From Petrolisthes cinctipes (lineage: Eukaryota; Arthropoda; Malacostraca; Decapoda; Porcellanidae), in NCBI GenBank assembly GCA_033782935.1, contig JAWQEG010000717.1:930001-994000 (forward strand): a stretch of DNA of 64,000 nt, written 5' to 3'. The notes beneath the pieces were generated by a model. The model searched no databases and had not been told where the DNA came from. It saw only the letters and a program-made list of their open reading frames with translations. The position numbers and the translations under genes were made by a program. Of this stretch, positions 53,346 to 64,000 are shown in pieces. Position 1 is the first letter of the stretch. Each line of letters starts with the position of its first letter.

Positions 53346-54055
53346 GATGACAGACCCCTATTAGTAGGTATCAGATGAATATGTATATACAGTCGGAGAC
53401 AGAAGTTTCTCTGCAGTGGAAGGATTCATTTAGTTATCCTTTACAAAACTTAAATTTATGTACTGTATTTCTATTATCATTACTCATTGATACTATATGA
53501 TATAAATGGTGTCAACTCTGCAATGGCAAGAATAGCCTATCTACTAGTTGTACTATATAGTGTGTGGTAACACAATGAGGTTTTGTACATGTAAATATGA
53601 CTGTTTGTTACTCTGTTAAATAAATGTAAATTTTAGTTTATTTACTGGATCATCAGCAGTTTCTTCCAGTCTGTTTTCTTCATCCTCTTTCTCCATGCTT
53701 GACACTCCAACCTCTTGACTTTCTTGATCCCGTAGGAATGTCAGTTGTTTATAGTACCAAAGGGATGGAATGCACTGTACAAATCGTCCGTCCCTACTCC
53801 AGACTTCTCACTACCCAGGACTTTCTTCCGTTCCCGCCGGTAGTTCGAACGAAAAATATTTATTTTCTTCACCACCATGTCCCTGGTTGAATTTGGTTCT
53901 ATTTCTCTCAGGGTTTCTATCAATTTTCTGTAGCATTCTCCATTCAATTGTCTGTTTTTTTATCCATCACTCTTCACCTTCCATAATGCTGGCAATCCTA
54001 TATACAATTCAATAAACTGTAACCAAATTTCTTGAGTTTCTCGTGCGTTCGCCAT
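52079..54055 (-). pseudogene. MADF-BESS-like partner gene of Harbinger, two exons
   Basis: Minus strand. Exon 1 (53646-54055) starts at an ATG (MANARETQEIWLQFIELY), continues LREIEPNSTRDMVVKKINIF and RSNYRRERKKVLGSEKSG, a MADF domain, and ends at a donor-like CCA|GTAAAT. One stop and one frameshift lie inside. Exon 2 (52079-52383), after an acceptor CGCGCTTCGCAG, carries a BESS-like helix (VQEFKKMRPDQQVHAWKAIN, ILYAGRLGRL). The phases across the proposed intron do not match, perhaps because of a later indel. Harbinger elements encode such a second DNA-binding protein. Exon 2 of the transposase lies inside this intron. Confidence 0.7.
53346..53645. other. Non-coding stretch within the Harbinger remnant
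   Basis: Contains an isolated CAGTCGGAGACAGAAGT (about 53390) like the ends of the small MITEs here, with no partner seen. Confidence 0.4.
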
Positions 54056-54297
54056 TGCTACTGATACAAGACTGACTAAGTTTCCTCAGTCATTCCCACA
54101 CATGATCATGCCTCACTGTACAAGCGTGTGATTGACGAAAAGCTCGTTGGATATGGTTCAGTCATTGCTCAAACCAATGAGTCACACTCATACCCGACGG
54201 TTATGCCTGCACAACCACCCAGTTTGCGCAGGCAGGAATTTTAAAACTGTGATGTCCAAAAATTCCTACACCTGCGGTGCTTCATACTTGTTGCTAA

Positions 54298-55138
54298 ACT
54301 CCTTTTACGCTAACTTGGCCCAGTAGCCACGCCCCCTTGATAGGCCTTGATAGCTGATTGGTTGATTTATAACTGTTCGTGTCGCTTCCCTTACATTGAC
54401 ATTGAATATGTTTACATCCTTTTCCTTTCTCTAATATTGATGGAATTTAGGAACATTAAAATATAAACGATTTTTAAGCATCAGTTGCTATGCAGTTCTA
54501 CAGAAAGGATGGTAGGCTGGTAAAATTCCTAAATATATATCTTCGGAAGTCGTAGCTAACATCATCACATACACGTTCGGACATAGCCTACTCAATATAT
54601 CTTTGTTTTGTAGTCAATATAAACTATTGAGAAGCTGATGGAACAACAAATAGCAAACAATATCTAGTAAACTACACCATACACACTCTACTTATAGTCT
54701 AAGTCCTTATATAACTGAAATAACTCGAAAAATAGATGGGGTATAGTAGGGAGGTTGTAATGCCAGCGGAACAGCTGTCCTGCCCAGGCGCCAGGCGGGA
54801 AAATCAAGCACAGCTCGCTCCACCATCTGTTATTATTTTGGTTACGATTATGTTCCCGTAATGAAATGATATATTAGATATTTATAAGCAATATATTGTA
54901 ATTAAGTTGCTATCGAGTGTGACAGATGGAAATCCGCGACAGGTGGAGCGAGCTGTGCTTGATTTTCCCGCCTGGCGCCTGGGCAGGACAGCTGTTCCGC
55001 TGCCATTACAACCTCCCCACTATACCCCATCTATTTTTCGAGTTTTTTCAGCGACACGAACAGTTATAAATCAACCAATCAGCTATCAAGGCCTATCAAG
55101 GGGGCGTGGCTACAGGGCCAAGTTAGCGTAAAAGGAGT
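54298..55138. mobile_element. Foldback (long-TIR) element with internal insert
   Basis: The arms begin ACTCCTTTTACGCTAACTTG on each side. Right arm 54935-55138 is continuous. The left arm is split into 54298-54388 and 54725-54835 by a 336-bp stretch (54389-54724) absent from the right. The loop is about 54836-54934. Arm identity is high. No transposase and no clear target duplication. Confidence 0.82.
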
Positions 55139-56551
55139 ATAGTGTTGAAATTTCTCTAAGCCCACGATTTAAAGGTTAAGGTAGTTGAATCATGTAGTAC
55201 AAAATTAATAGTATGTATGGTTTATAAATAGGTCCCCTTATGGAACCTATTGCAGAAGTTGAGGAGAAAGTATAATGCTGGAACAACTGAGATCTCCAAA
55301 GTATTCCACACAACAGAAAACCATATCTATGTTAATCTGGTCCTGTTTCCTGGAATATTTAGGAGGAATCAAGACATACTAATGTGTTGTCCCTCCTTTC
55401 CTTCTAATCCTTCCTCCTCTCTTTCTATTTTCTCCCTTTTCTTGTATATTCTTCTTATTTTCCTTCTGTTTCCATCAATCTTTTCCTCCTCTCCTTCTAT
55501 CTTCTTCCTTTCCCTTTTACTTTTCTTCTGTTTCCTTCTATTTCCTTCAATTTCCTTAATTCTTTTCCTATAACTTCCATCCTGCTTTCTGTCTCTTCTT
55601 TCCTTCTATTTGTTAAAGTACCCTGTGATCGTGTATAAGACTTGGTGCTTCTGAATCCTCCCGATTATGCCACGAAACAAGCTCCTTCTATGTAGGTAGT
55701 GTTTCGTGACATTATTTGAAGGACTTGCTAACCTCCAATTTTCTGATTACATCACGGGGACCCTTAAAGGGATGATGATATACTTTTGGTACAATAGAGA
55801 GCCTCGATTCGTCCAAAGTTCGCCAGGAAACAGAACCAGTTGAACAAAAATAGTGGTGGTCTGTTGCTTGGAATAATTTTTTGGGAATCATTTGCGTCAG
55901 ATTTACCAAGACTGCATTACACCCTTTGAAATAATACCCATATCAGAATACATACAGTAGTATTACAAACAGTAGTTGACCTATAATACCTAGACCTATT
56001 TGCTACTAAGATTAATTACTACTGAATATGAAAGGAGATGCCTATAGGCCTGCTGGAAGAGTCTTTAGGATTAGGGAGGAGATAAGAAAAAATATTTAAA
56101 AAATGAGAGTGGATAGAAAAAAAAAAATTGAAGACAGTAATAACATAAAAAAATCTTCGTGAATGCATCAACTGCATGAATACAATAGTTTTGTCAATTA
56201 TTTGTTTATCATATTTTACACTTTGCAATTCTACCTCTTCAATGAAAACGAAATGACCAACAAAGTCTACGGGAATGGTTTGTCAAGTTCCAAGAACACC
56301 TCGAGCAAACCTTTCCACACAAATTGGTCATATTTGGTTCAAATTTCGACGGAATTTAAGTTAAACTCAACGGGAATTCTATGCAAGCTCAAACACACAT
56401 TTATTAGTTTTAAATGTTGCCCATTTAATTAATAGCTAAGGTTTTCTTCTTAGTACATATTTTCGTTAAATATTTCAATGATAAGTATTATATATACATA
56501 TATATACCTATATACACATATATACAATACATACATACATACATACATATA
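55139..56551. other. Unassigned region with a pyrimidine-rich tract
   Basis: 55388-55615 is almost pure C/T on the plus strand (TTCC/TTCT units). A minus frame at 55712-55909 (TLDESRLSIVPKVYHHP) hints at a DDE-type transposase fragment but is too short to assign. The rest is AT-rich with (CATA)n at 56527-56549. Confidence 0.45.
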
Positions 56552-57105
56552 CAGTGCTGGCGGTTGAAATTGGCGCGGTAGCGAAGATGTCAACAGACTT
56601 ACAAAATAAACGGACGAAAACAATTGTAAGATAACACTCACCAAAAATAAGTACATTGTTATTGTGTGTGTATGTGTGTGTGTGTTTTAAATCATGCATA
56701 CAATATTAATAAATACAGTACATTGTTAGTGTGTGTGTGTGCGTGTGTGTGTGTGTGTTTTTTTTTTTACGTGTGCCAGTTGATTGGTGTGTAAGGAGCC
56801 ATCATTAATACCACTACTACTACCACTACTAATACCACTATTACTACTACCACCTTATGAAGTGAAAACGTCTGTTTGGCAACAACACACAATTTTACTC
56901 CACCCTCTTAAAACGCCCGCGGGAAAAACTGATGTATGGTAACCGCCAGCCAGCCTACGGGAGAACCAAGGAGAGTTGCCAATTATCATTTTTACCCCGA
57001 ACCGCGCCAAAATTCTGGGGTTTATTGCGGAAAATGAAGCAAGGACAGACGGGACCAGTTCGTGGCGCGGGCCTTCTACCGCGCCAATTTCAACCGCCAG
57101 CACTG
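56552..57105. mobile_element. 554-bp TIR element (CAGTGCTGGCGG ends, TA duplication)
   Basis: 30-bp perfect TIRs (CAGTGCTGGCGGTTGAAATT then GGCGCGGTAG), with TA at 56550-56551 and 57106-57107. The interior has two (GT)n runs and no transposase. Tc1/mariner type by ends and target site. Confidence 0.9.
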
Positions 57106-57191
57106 TATACACACATATACAGACCGCCACAGAGTTCAGACGTGCTCATCCAGTGCTCTCGCCTTGATCCAGACCAAGCGATTTACAAGTC

Positions 57192-57770
57192 ATGGAATTA
57201 GAGGCTATAAAAGTGCTATTTGAATCACAAGAACGTACACTTCGCTCTGCAATGGACATGGTGGTAAAACAGCTGCAGGACAGGATTAATATAGCGGAAC
57301 AATCAGCGGATGAAGTGATAAAAAGCCTAGAATTTTCCCAGGCTGAAGTGCTGGACTTGAAAAATGAGGTGAAAGTACTAACAAAATCAAATAAAGACAA
57401 ACAACTGTTGCTTGAGGAGCTACAATCGAAGGTCAGTGAACAAGAACAGCGACTAAACCATCAAGAGTAGGCGTAATAACCTACGGCTTACCGGCCTCCA
57501 GGAACAACCGGGCGGTGAAACATGGGAGGAAACAACAGTATAGGTAAACAAACTACTGGAGGACAAGCTTCAACTACCGGCTGCAAACCTTGAACGAGCA
57601 CACAGAGGAGGTACGACAAATTCCTCATATCCTCGAACAACAATGGTAAGGTATGAAAAATTCAGTGATCGTGAAGCAGCAATTAGAAACGCAAAGAAAC
57701 TTAAGGGAACAGGAATATATTTAAATGAAGACCTATGTCCAGCTTCTGGACTGTGATTTGTCTGCTGAAG
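57192..57770 (+). pseudogene. LINE ORF1 remnant: coiled coil plus RRM-like domain
   Basis: From ATG 57192: 92 codons of heptad-rich coiled coil (MVVKQLQDRINIAEQS, LQSKVSEQEQRLNHQ) ending at TAG 57468-57470. In another phase the sequence continues RRNNLRLTGLQEQPGGETWE, LEDKLQLPAANLERAHRG, MVRYEKFSDREAAIRNAKKL: the RRM-type module of L1-like ORF1 proteins. The frame is broken by at least one shift and a stop near 57540. A GC-rich downstream frame (57725-58027) may be a poorly conserved tail. No RT follows; the element is 3' truncated into microsatellite. Confidence 0.65.
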
Positions 57771-58319
57771 GCGCCGTTGGTTTCGCTCACTGTCGTGATG
57801 GTGACGGGGTGAGGAGCAGTTCTCCACGTCCATCTACGGGTGTTAAGGCGACAACAAAGGAACCGGTAACGGATTCTACTGCGACAGGGGGGCTTTGGAC
57901 CGTCTCTGGGGAGCCACTTCCTCGGGGTGCTGCAAGGATGTCAACCGGGGCAACCAAGAGGCAGGAATCCACCGGGGGCACCGCGGTACAGAACCAGAAG
58001 ATTCTCAAGGACTGCAAGAAGAAGTAGATAAGTGAGCCAGGAAGTAATGGACAAGTGACCCATCAAACTGGTACAATGTCAATATATATGTGTCTTAATC
58101 CCCATAATATGAATTACCATCGTAACTCTACCCAACCCTTCAACCAGTACTTTACTCCTGCTATCAGCACTACTATTCTTACCAATACTATAATAATTAT
58201 TGCTAGTACCCAGTTTTTACTACTACTATTACCATTACTTTTACTATCTTTCTTTTTACCAAAATTAAACATTACTATTGTTACTACTAATTTCATTACC
58301 ATTATTGTGAATATTCTAC

Positions 58320-58385
58320 TATCTCTACTACTGCAACTACCACTATTACCACTACCACTACTGCTTCTGCAACTACTGCTATTAT

Positions 58386-58472
<87 letters not shown>

Positions 58473-58705
58473 TACTGCCATTACTATTACTACTACTGCC
58501 ATTACTATTACTACTACTGCCATTACTATTACTACTACTGCCATTACTATTACTACTACTGCCTTTACTATTACTACTACTGCCTTTACTATTACTACTA
58601 CTGCCATTACTATTGCTACGACTGCTATTACTTTTACTGCTGCTATTACTGCTGCTGATGTTATTGCTATTACTACTGCTTCTACTATTACTATTACTAC
58701 TACCA
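58320..58705. repeat. (CTA)n and related trinucleotide repeats
   Basis: CTA/CTG/TTA/CCA triplets, with a pure (CTA)n core at about 58385-58466. The poly-Leu and poly-Val frames are artefacts. Confidence 0.95.
58472..58619. repeat. 21-bp minisatellite, seven units
   Basis: CTACTGCCATTACTATTACTA repeated seven times; two units have CCTTTA for CCATTA and the last has TTGCTA. Confidence 0.88.
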
Positions 58706-58755
58706 TTACCTTAAATATTACTAGTATTACTAATTATCACTATTATTACTACAGG

Positions 58756-59253
58756 TGTAAGGAGTTGCCATTCACAGCCACTTCCTCACCCTCACAGACC
58801 AAAAAATACTTTCTTGACGAGTTCAAGGATGTACTGATCTCCAAGGAAGACCTCAAGACGGCCCCACTCAAGCCAATGAAAGGGCCCCCAATGAAGATCC
58901 ACCTCAAGGAACTTCGAGATGCAGACAGAGCGGACCCTGAGTACATCTGCCTGCATGAGTGTGTCACCTCAGGTTTCCCAAGCAACCACTACGACCTACA
59001 CAACTTGTTACTCCCCTTTTGGAAGCTCCGCGACCACCTGTCAACGGATGGTGAGCTCGTCATCTATGGAGTGAGAGTTGTGTTGGCTCGCATCCATGAC
59101 AGTCACCGAGGTGTAGAAGCCACCAAGCGCCGGGCTCAACAAGCTGTCTTCTGGCCTGGGATCGACGCAGACATCACCAGCACAGTCCTTTTACTGGCCT
59201 GGCAACCAGCAAGGCACGTAAGCTCTCTCACCAAAGAGCAGTCGAGCCTTTAG
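58756..59253 (+). pseudogene. Gypsy pol fragment with RT and RNase H deleted
   Basis: The start (KYFLDEFKDVL ... TAPLKPMKGPPMKIHLKE) resembles the segment just before a Gypsy RT. It runs directly into an integrase N-terminal region (DPEYICLHECVTSGFPSNHY, LVIYGVRVV, HDSHRGVEATKRRAQQAVFWPG). The HHCC finger retains its two His, but the Cys pair is lost in VLLLAWQ. The whole RT and RNase H are missing. It differs from the large Env-bearing element, so a second Gypsy family is present. The first ATG is at 58765. Confidence 0.75.
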
Positions 59254-59756
59254 GCACCTAAGAACGGTCACAGGGAGCTGGTCAGGCTAATTAATCTAAG
59301 AGAATACCTATGGGGGTCCTGAGGCATCTCCATTATTCATACCCCACACGCCTGAGATCCCTTCAATCTCAGCCCTTTCGAAACCTGTGAGCGTTAAAAG
59401 GTGTTGTTTTAGGAGGTTTCAAAGCCTCCCTTCTCACACGGCATAAGGTAGCTGGTGAGGTCCTTAACAATAAAAACTTATAACGATAGTAATAAAGATT
59501 TTTTTTTTTTTTTTTTTTTAGGACAGTTGAAGAGCAGTTGTGAAACTTAATATTAACAGAACCGAAAAAGACTAGTAGGGGGATGCTAGGAGATACACCA
59601 AGAAGAGAAATGTGAAGATTTGACAACTCTTAGTCAGGATCCTAATAACGCTACCTTTCTGGCATGGGTAACCCAACTGGACTAAATGTCCCCCAGCATA
59701 GCTAGCAAAATTCAAACAGATCACACAAGCTCTCTCACCGACGGCAAGGTGGTTGT

Positions 59757-59758
<2 letters not shown>
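59254..59758. other. No gene seen; T19 run
   Basis: Poly-T at about 59500-59519. YPTRLRSLQ-like codons near 59340 may be more of the degraded Gypsy fragment. Confidence 0.4.
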
Positions 59759-59823
<65 letters not shown>

Positions 59824-59874
59824 GGAGAGGGAGAGGGAGAGGGAGAGGGAGAGGGAGAGGGAGAGGGAGAGGGA

Positions 59875-59926
<52 letters not shown>
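59759..59926. repeat. (GA)n with internal (GGGAGA)n
   Basis: GA dinucleotides, a block of GAGGGA hexamers (about 59818-59881), then GA again. It continues directly from the CR1 3' terminus and therefore reads as a CR1 tail. Confidence 0.93.
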
Positions 59927-59927
<1 letters not shown>

Positions 59928-60068
59928 ACAAGGAGTTACAAGGAAAAGAAGTACCCTAGGGGACCTTACGATCCATACAAAGAGGGTACCTGTGGGTTTA
60001 GTTGCGCAAGTAGGCGACCGTCCTCGAATGTGTCATGTGAAACCATCAAGAAACACTCGCACAACTGC

Positions 60069-61852
60069 TTAAACACCTAGACGGTGGTTTAAGGCTTTGT
60101 CTAATCTGGACTTGAACTGATCCACAGAGTTGCTGTTGACCACATCAGCAGGAAGCGCGTTCCAAGTACCGCAGATGCTGTATGTAAAGAACTTACCACA
60201 CAGATCACGGTTGTATCGCTTCAGTTCAAGTTTGTAGCCATGATTCCTGGTTGTGCCCTCACTGAGTTGGAAAATGTCCCTGTAGTCTACATTGTCAAAG
60301 CCTCGTAGTATTTTAAACACTTCGATAAGCTGACCACGCAGTCTCCGGGTTTCCAAAGAGAACAGATCGAGTTCTACCAACCGCTCTTTATAGCTCTTGT
60401 GTCTAAGAGAGGGTATAAGTTTGGTTGCCCTGGCTTGCACTCGTTCCAATCTAGCGATATCCTTTCGGTAAGAAGGACTCCAAAACTGGACTGCATACTC
60501 CAGGTGCGGTCGGACAAGGGAATTGTACAGACAAAGTACTATCTCCTTGTTCCGGTATCCAAACTGTCGCTTTATGTACCCTAACATCCTTTGGGCTTTC
60601 TTCTCAGCCTCAATACACTGCTTTGAGAACTTGAGGTCACTGGTGATAGTTACACCCAAGTCTTTCTCAGTATCAGTGCTTACGAGAGCATTGCCCTTAA
60701 GGTTATACTCTGTTCGGGGGTTTCTGTGGCCTATATGCATAACTTTGCATTTGTTCACGTTAAATGGCATTTGCCACGTGTCAGACCACTCCCCGATCTT
60801 CCTAAGATCTTCTTGTAAGCGGGTAGTATTTCCTTCTTTCGCGACATTCATACCAAGCTTAGTATCATCGGCGAATTCGGAAATCTTGGCAACCATGTCA
60901 CCATCCACGTCATTAACATAGATGATAAACAGTAGTGGTCCCAGAACAGAACCTTGGGGAACACCGCTAGTAACGGGCACCCACTCTGAAGCCTGTCCAT
61001 TCACTACCACCCGCTGCCGTCTGTCACTTAGCCATTTCTCTATCCAATTTGCCACATTTCCGTCTATGCCCAGTGCACGCACTTTCCGAAAGGAGGCGGC
61101 GGTGGGGGTACCTTATCAAAGGCTTTCTGAAAGTCTAAGTAGACAACATCGACCGCTTTATCCCAATCATGCTCACTGAAAACAAAATGGAAGAATTCCA
61201 CCAGATTTGTGAGGCATGACCGGTGCTGCCGGAACCCATGCTGGGAACCCCTCAGTAGCAAATTTGATTCTAAGTGTGCTGTTAGTTTGTCCACCATGAT
61301 GCTCTCCATGAGTTTACAGACTATCGAGGTTAAACTGATGGGTCTGTAGTTTGACGGTTGGCTAGCATCTCCCTTCTTGAAGATAGGAGTCACCTCTGCC
61401 TCACGCCAGTCTCTAGGAACGCATCCAGTCTGGATTACCCTGTTGAAGACCATGCACAGGTGCCGTGATACTTCACCATGCACTTCTTTCAACACTCTAG
61501 GTAAGAACCCATCCGGACCGGGGGACTTGTTTGCTTTTAATTCGATTATTTTTCTCTCGATTTCTTCTTGGGTGAAGACCATTGACTCCAACTTCTCACT
61601 GAAGGAGTCCAAAGGTTCGGGAATGGGACCACTCTCCTCAGAGAACACTGAAGAGAAATACTCATTTAAGAGGTTAGCATTTTCTGCATCAGAGTGCATC
61701 AATGCTCCATCCTCATTCACCAAGGGACCGATCCTGCGTCGGATTGGTTTACGGCCATTCACATAACTGAAAAACTCCTTGGGGTTCTCTTTGCAGAGTC
61801 TAGCCACACGGACCTCCTCAGCACGCTTAGCCGCCCTTATTTTGGACTTCAC
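60069..61852 (-). pseudogene. CR1-like LINE 2, reverse transcriptase
   Basis: Frame 61064-61852 carries CKENPKEFFSYVNGRKP, KSPGPDGFLPRVL, PSNYRPISLTSIVCKL, HGFRQHRSCLTNLVEF and YLDFQKAFDKVP (motif A). A shift in the C-rich stretch near 61085-61105 then moves to frame 60069-61082: SGVPQGSVLGPLLFIIYVND, EFADDTKLG (FADD), SLVRPHLEYAVQFWSP, RRLRGQLIEVFKILRG, and TYSICGTWNALP to the stop. Joined across the single shift it spans the whole CR1 RT. Confidence 0.9.
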
Positions 61853-61860
61853 GTTTCGAT

Positions 61861-62799
61861 TCAGTCTTCTATGACCGTCAAAGTCCCCAGAGATGCCTTC
61901 GCTCGACGATACGCAGTTCTCCTCTCCCTTAGTAGGTTACGGATTTCCCGATTAAACCACTTAGGTTGAATGAACTTCTGACCTGTTCCCTTCAGAGGAA
62001 TAAAGCGCGACTGAAGTTCCATGAAGGAAGACAAGAATGACCTCCACAGATCATCAGCACTCTCTCCCTCTTCTAGTTCCATTTCAGCAACGCTTTCACG
62101 AAGACCTGCAAAGTCCGCTCTCCCCATGTCTAATTTTCTATGCACCGGGGTCACGGACTCCATATTAGGGACTTTAACTGAAAATCTTATAAGCTTGTGG
62201 TCGCTTCCACCTATTTCTTCGTTTACAGAGAGGTCTTGAATGATGTCATCCTCTGAGGTGAGGACCAAGTCGAGTATGTTAGCACCTCTTTTTGGCTCCC
62301 TTACCCATTGAGTGAGGAATTCATCATTTACAAACTCCAAGAGTGGTGTGTTCTCGGCAGAGGGCTCTCTGGTTTCCCAGTCAACATGTGTGTTGAAGTC
62401 CCCCATAAGGATGCACACCCTGCCGTCCACTAGTTCACCCAGCAACTGGTATAGGTCCCTGTCCATCTCATTGAGTTGTCCAGGGGGTCTATAAAGCAGA
62501 AGGGTTCTGTATTTTGCAGTGCCTATTTCTAGGTCAACTCCAAGGAGCTCGTGGTTCGATGTGATGTTGCAGGTCATCGATTTGATGGAGTTCTTTACAT
62601 ACAACAGCACACCACCACCCCCTCTGTCCTCTCTATCTTTGTGGAAGAGTTGGTAGCCTGGAATCACGAATTCCCCTTCAAGATCTCTGTCTGAGGTTCT
62701 CAACCATGACTCCGTTATGGCCACCATCTCGGGTTCCTCTGTCGCAACGAGGGCCCGCAGTTCCAAAAACTTGTTTCGGATGGACCTGGCGTTGAACAA
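61861..62799 (-). pseudogene. CR1-like LINE 2, AP endonuclease
   Basis: 312 codons: LFNARSIRNKFLELRALV, ITESWLRTSDRD, GGGGVLLYV, MGDFNTHVDW, LTQWVREPKRGANILDLVL and GGSDHKLIRF are complete AP-endonuclease motifs, followed by QPKWFNREIRNLLRERRTAY. A small indel at about 61860 separates it from RT. The frame is open upstream into the 3' end of ORF1, so ORF1 and ORF2 overlap. Confidence 0.9.
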
Positions 62800-62834
62800 T
62801 AGAACCTTCAGGGAACCCCCAACTGCAGGGCTCC

Positions 62835-64000
62835 CTATACTCTTCCGTTTCCCGGATTGGTCATTGTCTTGGTAGTGCTGGGGATATCCTTCTTCAGGAT
62901 CTCAGCGAATGTCTTCTCTGGGGTCACTCTAGCATAGCGACGAGGGCTCTCCTCCATGCTCGGTCGAGTGCTCCTGACACATCGTCGGACGGCGTCTTCT
63001 ATTAATTTGGAAAGTACTTCTTTCCCCTTTAGTGAGAGATGTGTGCCATCCCTCTGGTAGAGGTCGTCTCTACCAAAGAGTGAGGTGTAGGGGTCCACAA
63101 AGAACACCCCCTCGGCAGTACACAAATCAGCCAGGCGCTGATTTACTGCAATGTTCTTTGACAGAGCAGTCCCTAAAGGGCCTCTCCTTGGGAGCATGCC
63201 AACAACTACCCTTCTGCGGGTTTTTGACCCACAGTCGTCTACTGCACCGAGTACATCCGAGAGGACTCCTTAGGTCATGCCTACTCTACCATTTCTCAGG
63301 TAGATGTCATTACCACTCACCATGAGTGCAATGACAGCAGATCTGGACGTTTGGATCCTCTCAGCTTCCTTTCGGAGGTCAGCATTGCCACAACCTGGCA
63401 AACAATTCACCTTCACAGAAGTGTGAAGGCGATCTGCCATTAGGGGTTCCAGCCCTCGTGCCTGGGAATCACCTACAATGTGTATATCCACAGGCCTCTC
63501 CTTGGTAGGAGCACGAGATGCCTTGTGAGGAACCCGAGAGTGTTTTGAATTCCTGCCGGGCTCGTCACTTCCTCCAGGTTGCTTCTTCTTCGTCTTCTTT
63601 TCCTTCTTCATTTTCTTTTCCTTCTTATTTGATTCCTCACTTTCCTCTAATCCCTCCTCAATTGTCTTCTTGGGTTTTTCTTCCTTCTCCATATTCCCCT
63701 CCTCTTTTCCATCACACTTTTCTGCAGTCTCTTTTCCTTCTGCAGTCTCTTCTCCCTCTTCATTGTTGCTGTTCTTCTTCTTGTTGTTCTTCTTCTTGTT
63801 GTTCTTTTTCTTGTTCTTCTTCTTCTTCTTCTTTACCGCCGTGGTGGAGCTCTCCGGTGAAGAAGCTCCTTGGACTGCCTTGTCTCTCACATGGCAGTCA
63901 CACCTCTGCGAGTTCATTCGGAGAACTTCCTCCTTTAGGGAGTTGTTCTCCTTCGTGAGCAGTGAGATGTGCTTCATCAACCTCTCCTCGAGTTTGCAAA
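62835..64000 (-). pseudogene. CR1-like LINE 2, ORF1 (esterase type), 5' incomplete
   Basis: The minus frame runs in from the right edge: leucine-heptad coiled coil (LMKHISLLTKENNSLKEEVL), Lys/Glu-rich stretch, then an SGNH-hydrolase domain: block I VDIHIVGDSQARG (GDS), block III VSGNDIYLRNG, block V YQRDGTHLSLKG (DxxH). One TAA at 63270-63272 interrupts an otherwise continuous frame ending at a TAG, 62835-62837. CR1 ORF1 proteins of this type combine nucleic-acid binding with an esterase of unknown role. Confidence 0.85.

Larger units (their letters stand above)
59927..64000 (-). mobile_element. CR1-like LINE 2, minus strand, 5' end outside the window
   Basis: 3' end AGTTACAAGGAGTTACAAGG next to (GA)n (on the minus strand CCTTGTAACT twice then (CT)n). 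ORF2 has endonuclease and RT; ORF1 has an SGNH-esterase-like domain and coiled coil. Better preserved than CR1 1: about two frameshifts in ORF2 and one stop in ORF1. Confidence 0.9.

Noticed and set aside
55712..55909. Possible DDE transposase fragment on the minus strand
   Set aside because: Only a short DESRLSIVPK-like phrase; not enough to assign a family.
58055..58714. Poly-Leu plus-strand and poly-Val minus-strand frames
   Set aside because: Translation of CTA/TTA-type trinucleotide repeats.
59686..60072. Arg/Glu-repeat frames
   Set aside because: Translation of (GA)n; lies beyond the CR1 3' end.
63518..63958. 146-codon plus-strand Ser/Phe-rich frame
   Set aside because: Opposite strand of the Lys/Glu-rich CR1 ORF1; no independent support.

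Overview
Eukaryotic, intergenic-looking sequence with no convincing host gene, tRNA or rRNA. It is a mosaic of a satellite array and at least ten nested or abutting transposable elements. The mix (F-type-Env Gypsy element, Penelope-like elements, DIRS, CR1- and I-like LINEs, long AT/GT/CT microsatellites, a 4 kb satellite higher-order repeat) suggests an arthropod, most likely a decapod crustacean. That assignment is inference from element content. Several long open frames begin at GTG or TTG and are not credible eukaryotic starts; spliced or non-AUG beginnings are noted where they matter.

Layout. 1-9470: tandem minisatellite of about 60-bp monomers organised in a 4.0-4.1 kb higher-order repeat (2.3 copies). 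9471-23138: an LTR retrotransposon with a tRNA-Leu primer site, gag, pol and an F-type env. Its 5' LTR is split by a 1.73 kb TIR transposon, and its leader carries a 2.4 kb antisense copy of pol. 23139-30925: a cysteine-rich fragment and a minus-strand Penelope-like element (PLE) split by a 6.16 kb I-like LINE with 14-bp target duplications. 30926-36340: a degraded CR1-like LINE, microsatellites and a LINE tail carrying a MITE. 36340-39483: a second PLE with inverted terminal repeats, interrupted by a TTAA-flanked piggyBac-type insert. 39486-44640: a minus-strand DIRS-like element (gag, RT/RNase H, tyrosine recombinase) whose gag is split by short spliceosomal introns. 44640-47500: a minus-strand LINE with a broken RT active site. 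47653-50452: a 1.15 kb inverted duplication with an embedded hAT MITE in each arm. 50453-55138: MITE, interdigitated PIF/Harbinger transposase and MADF-like remnants, foldback element. 55139-59758: simple repeats, another TIR element, a LINE ORF1 remnant and an internally deleted Gypsy fragment. 59759-64000: a minus-strand CR1-like LINE running off the right edge.

The better preserved systems are the Env-bearing Gypsy element (gag, pol and env all long, gag and pol in one frame with a single TGA between them), the DIRS element (RT and recombinase motifs present; one stop in the recombinase) and the right-hand CR1 (a few lesions). The most interesting structures are the antisense pol within the Gypsy leader, the DIRS gag introns whose phases match, hammerhead-ribozyme-like motifs in both PLEs, and the interdigitated Harbinger gene pair.
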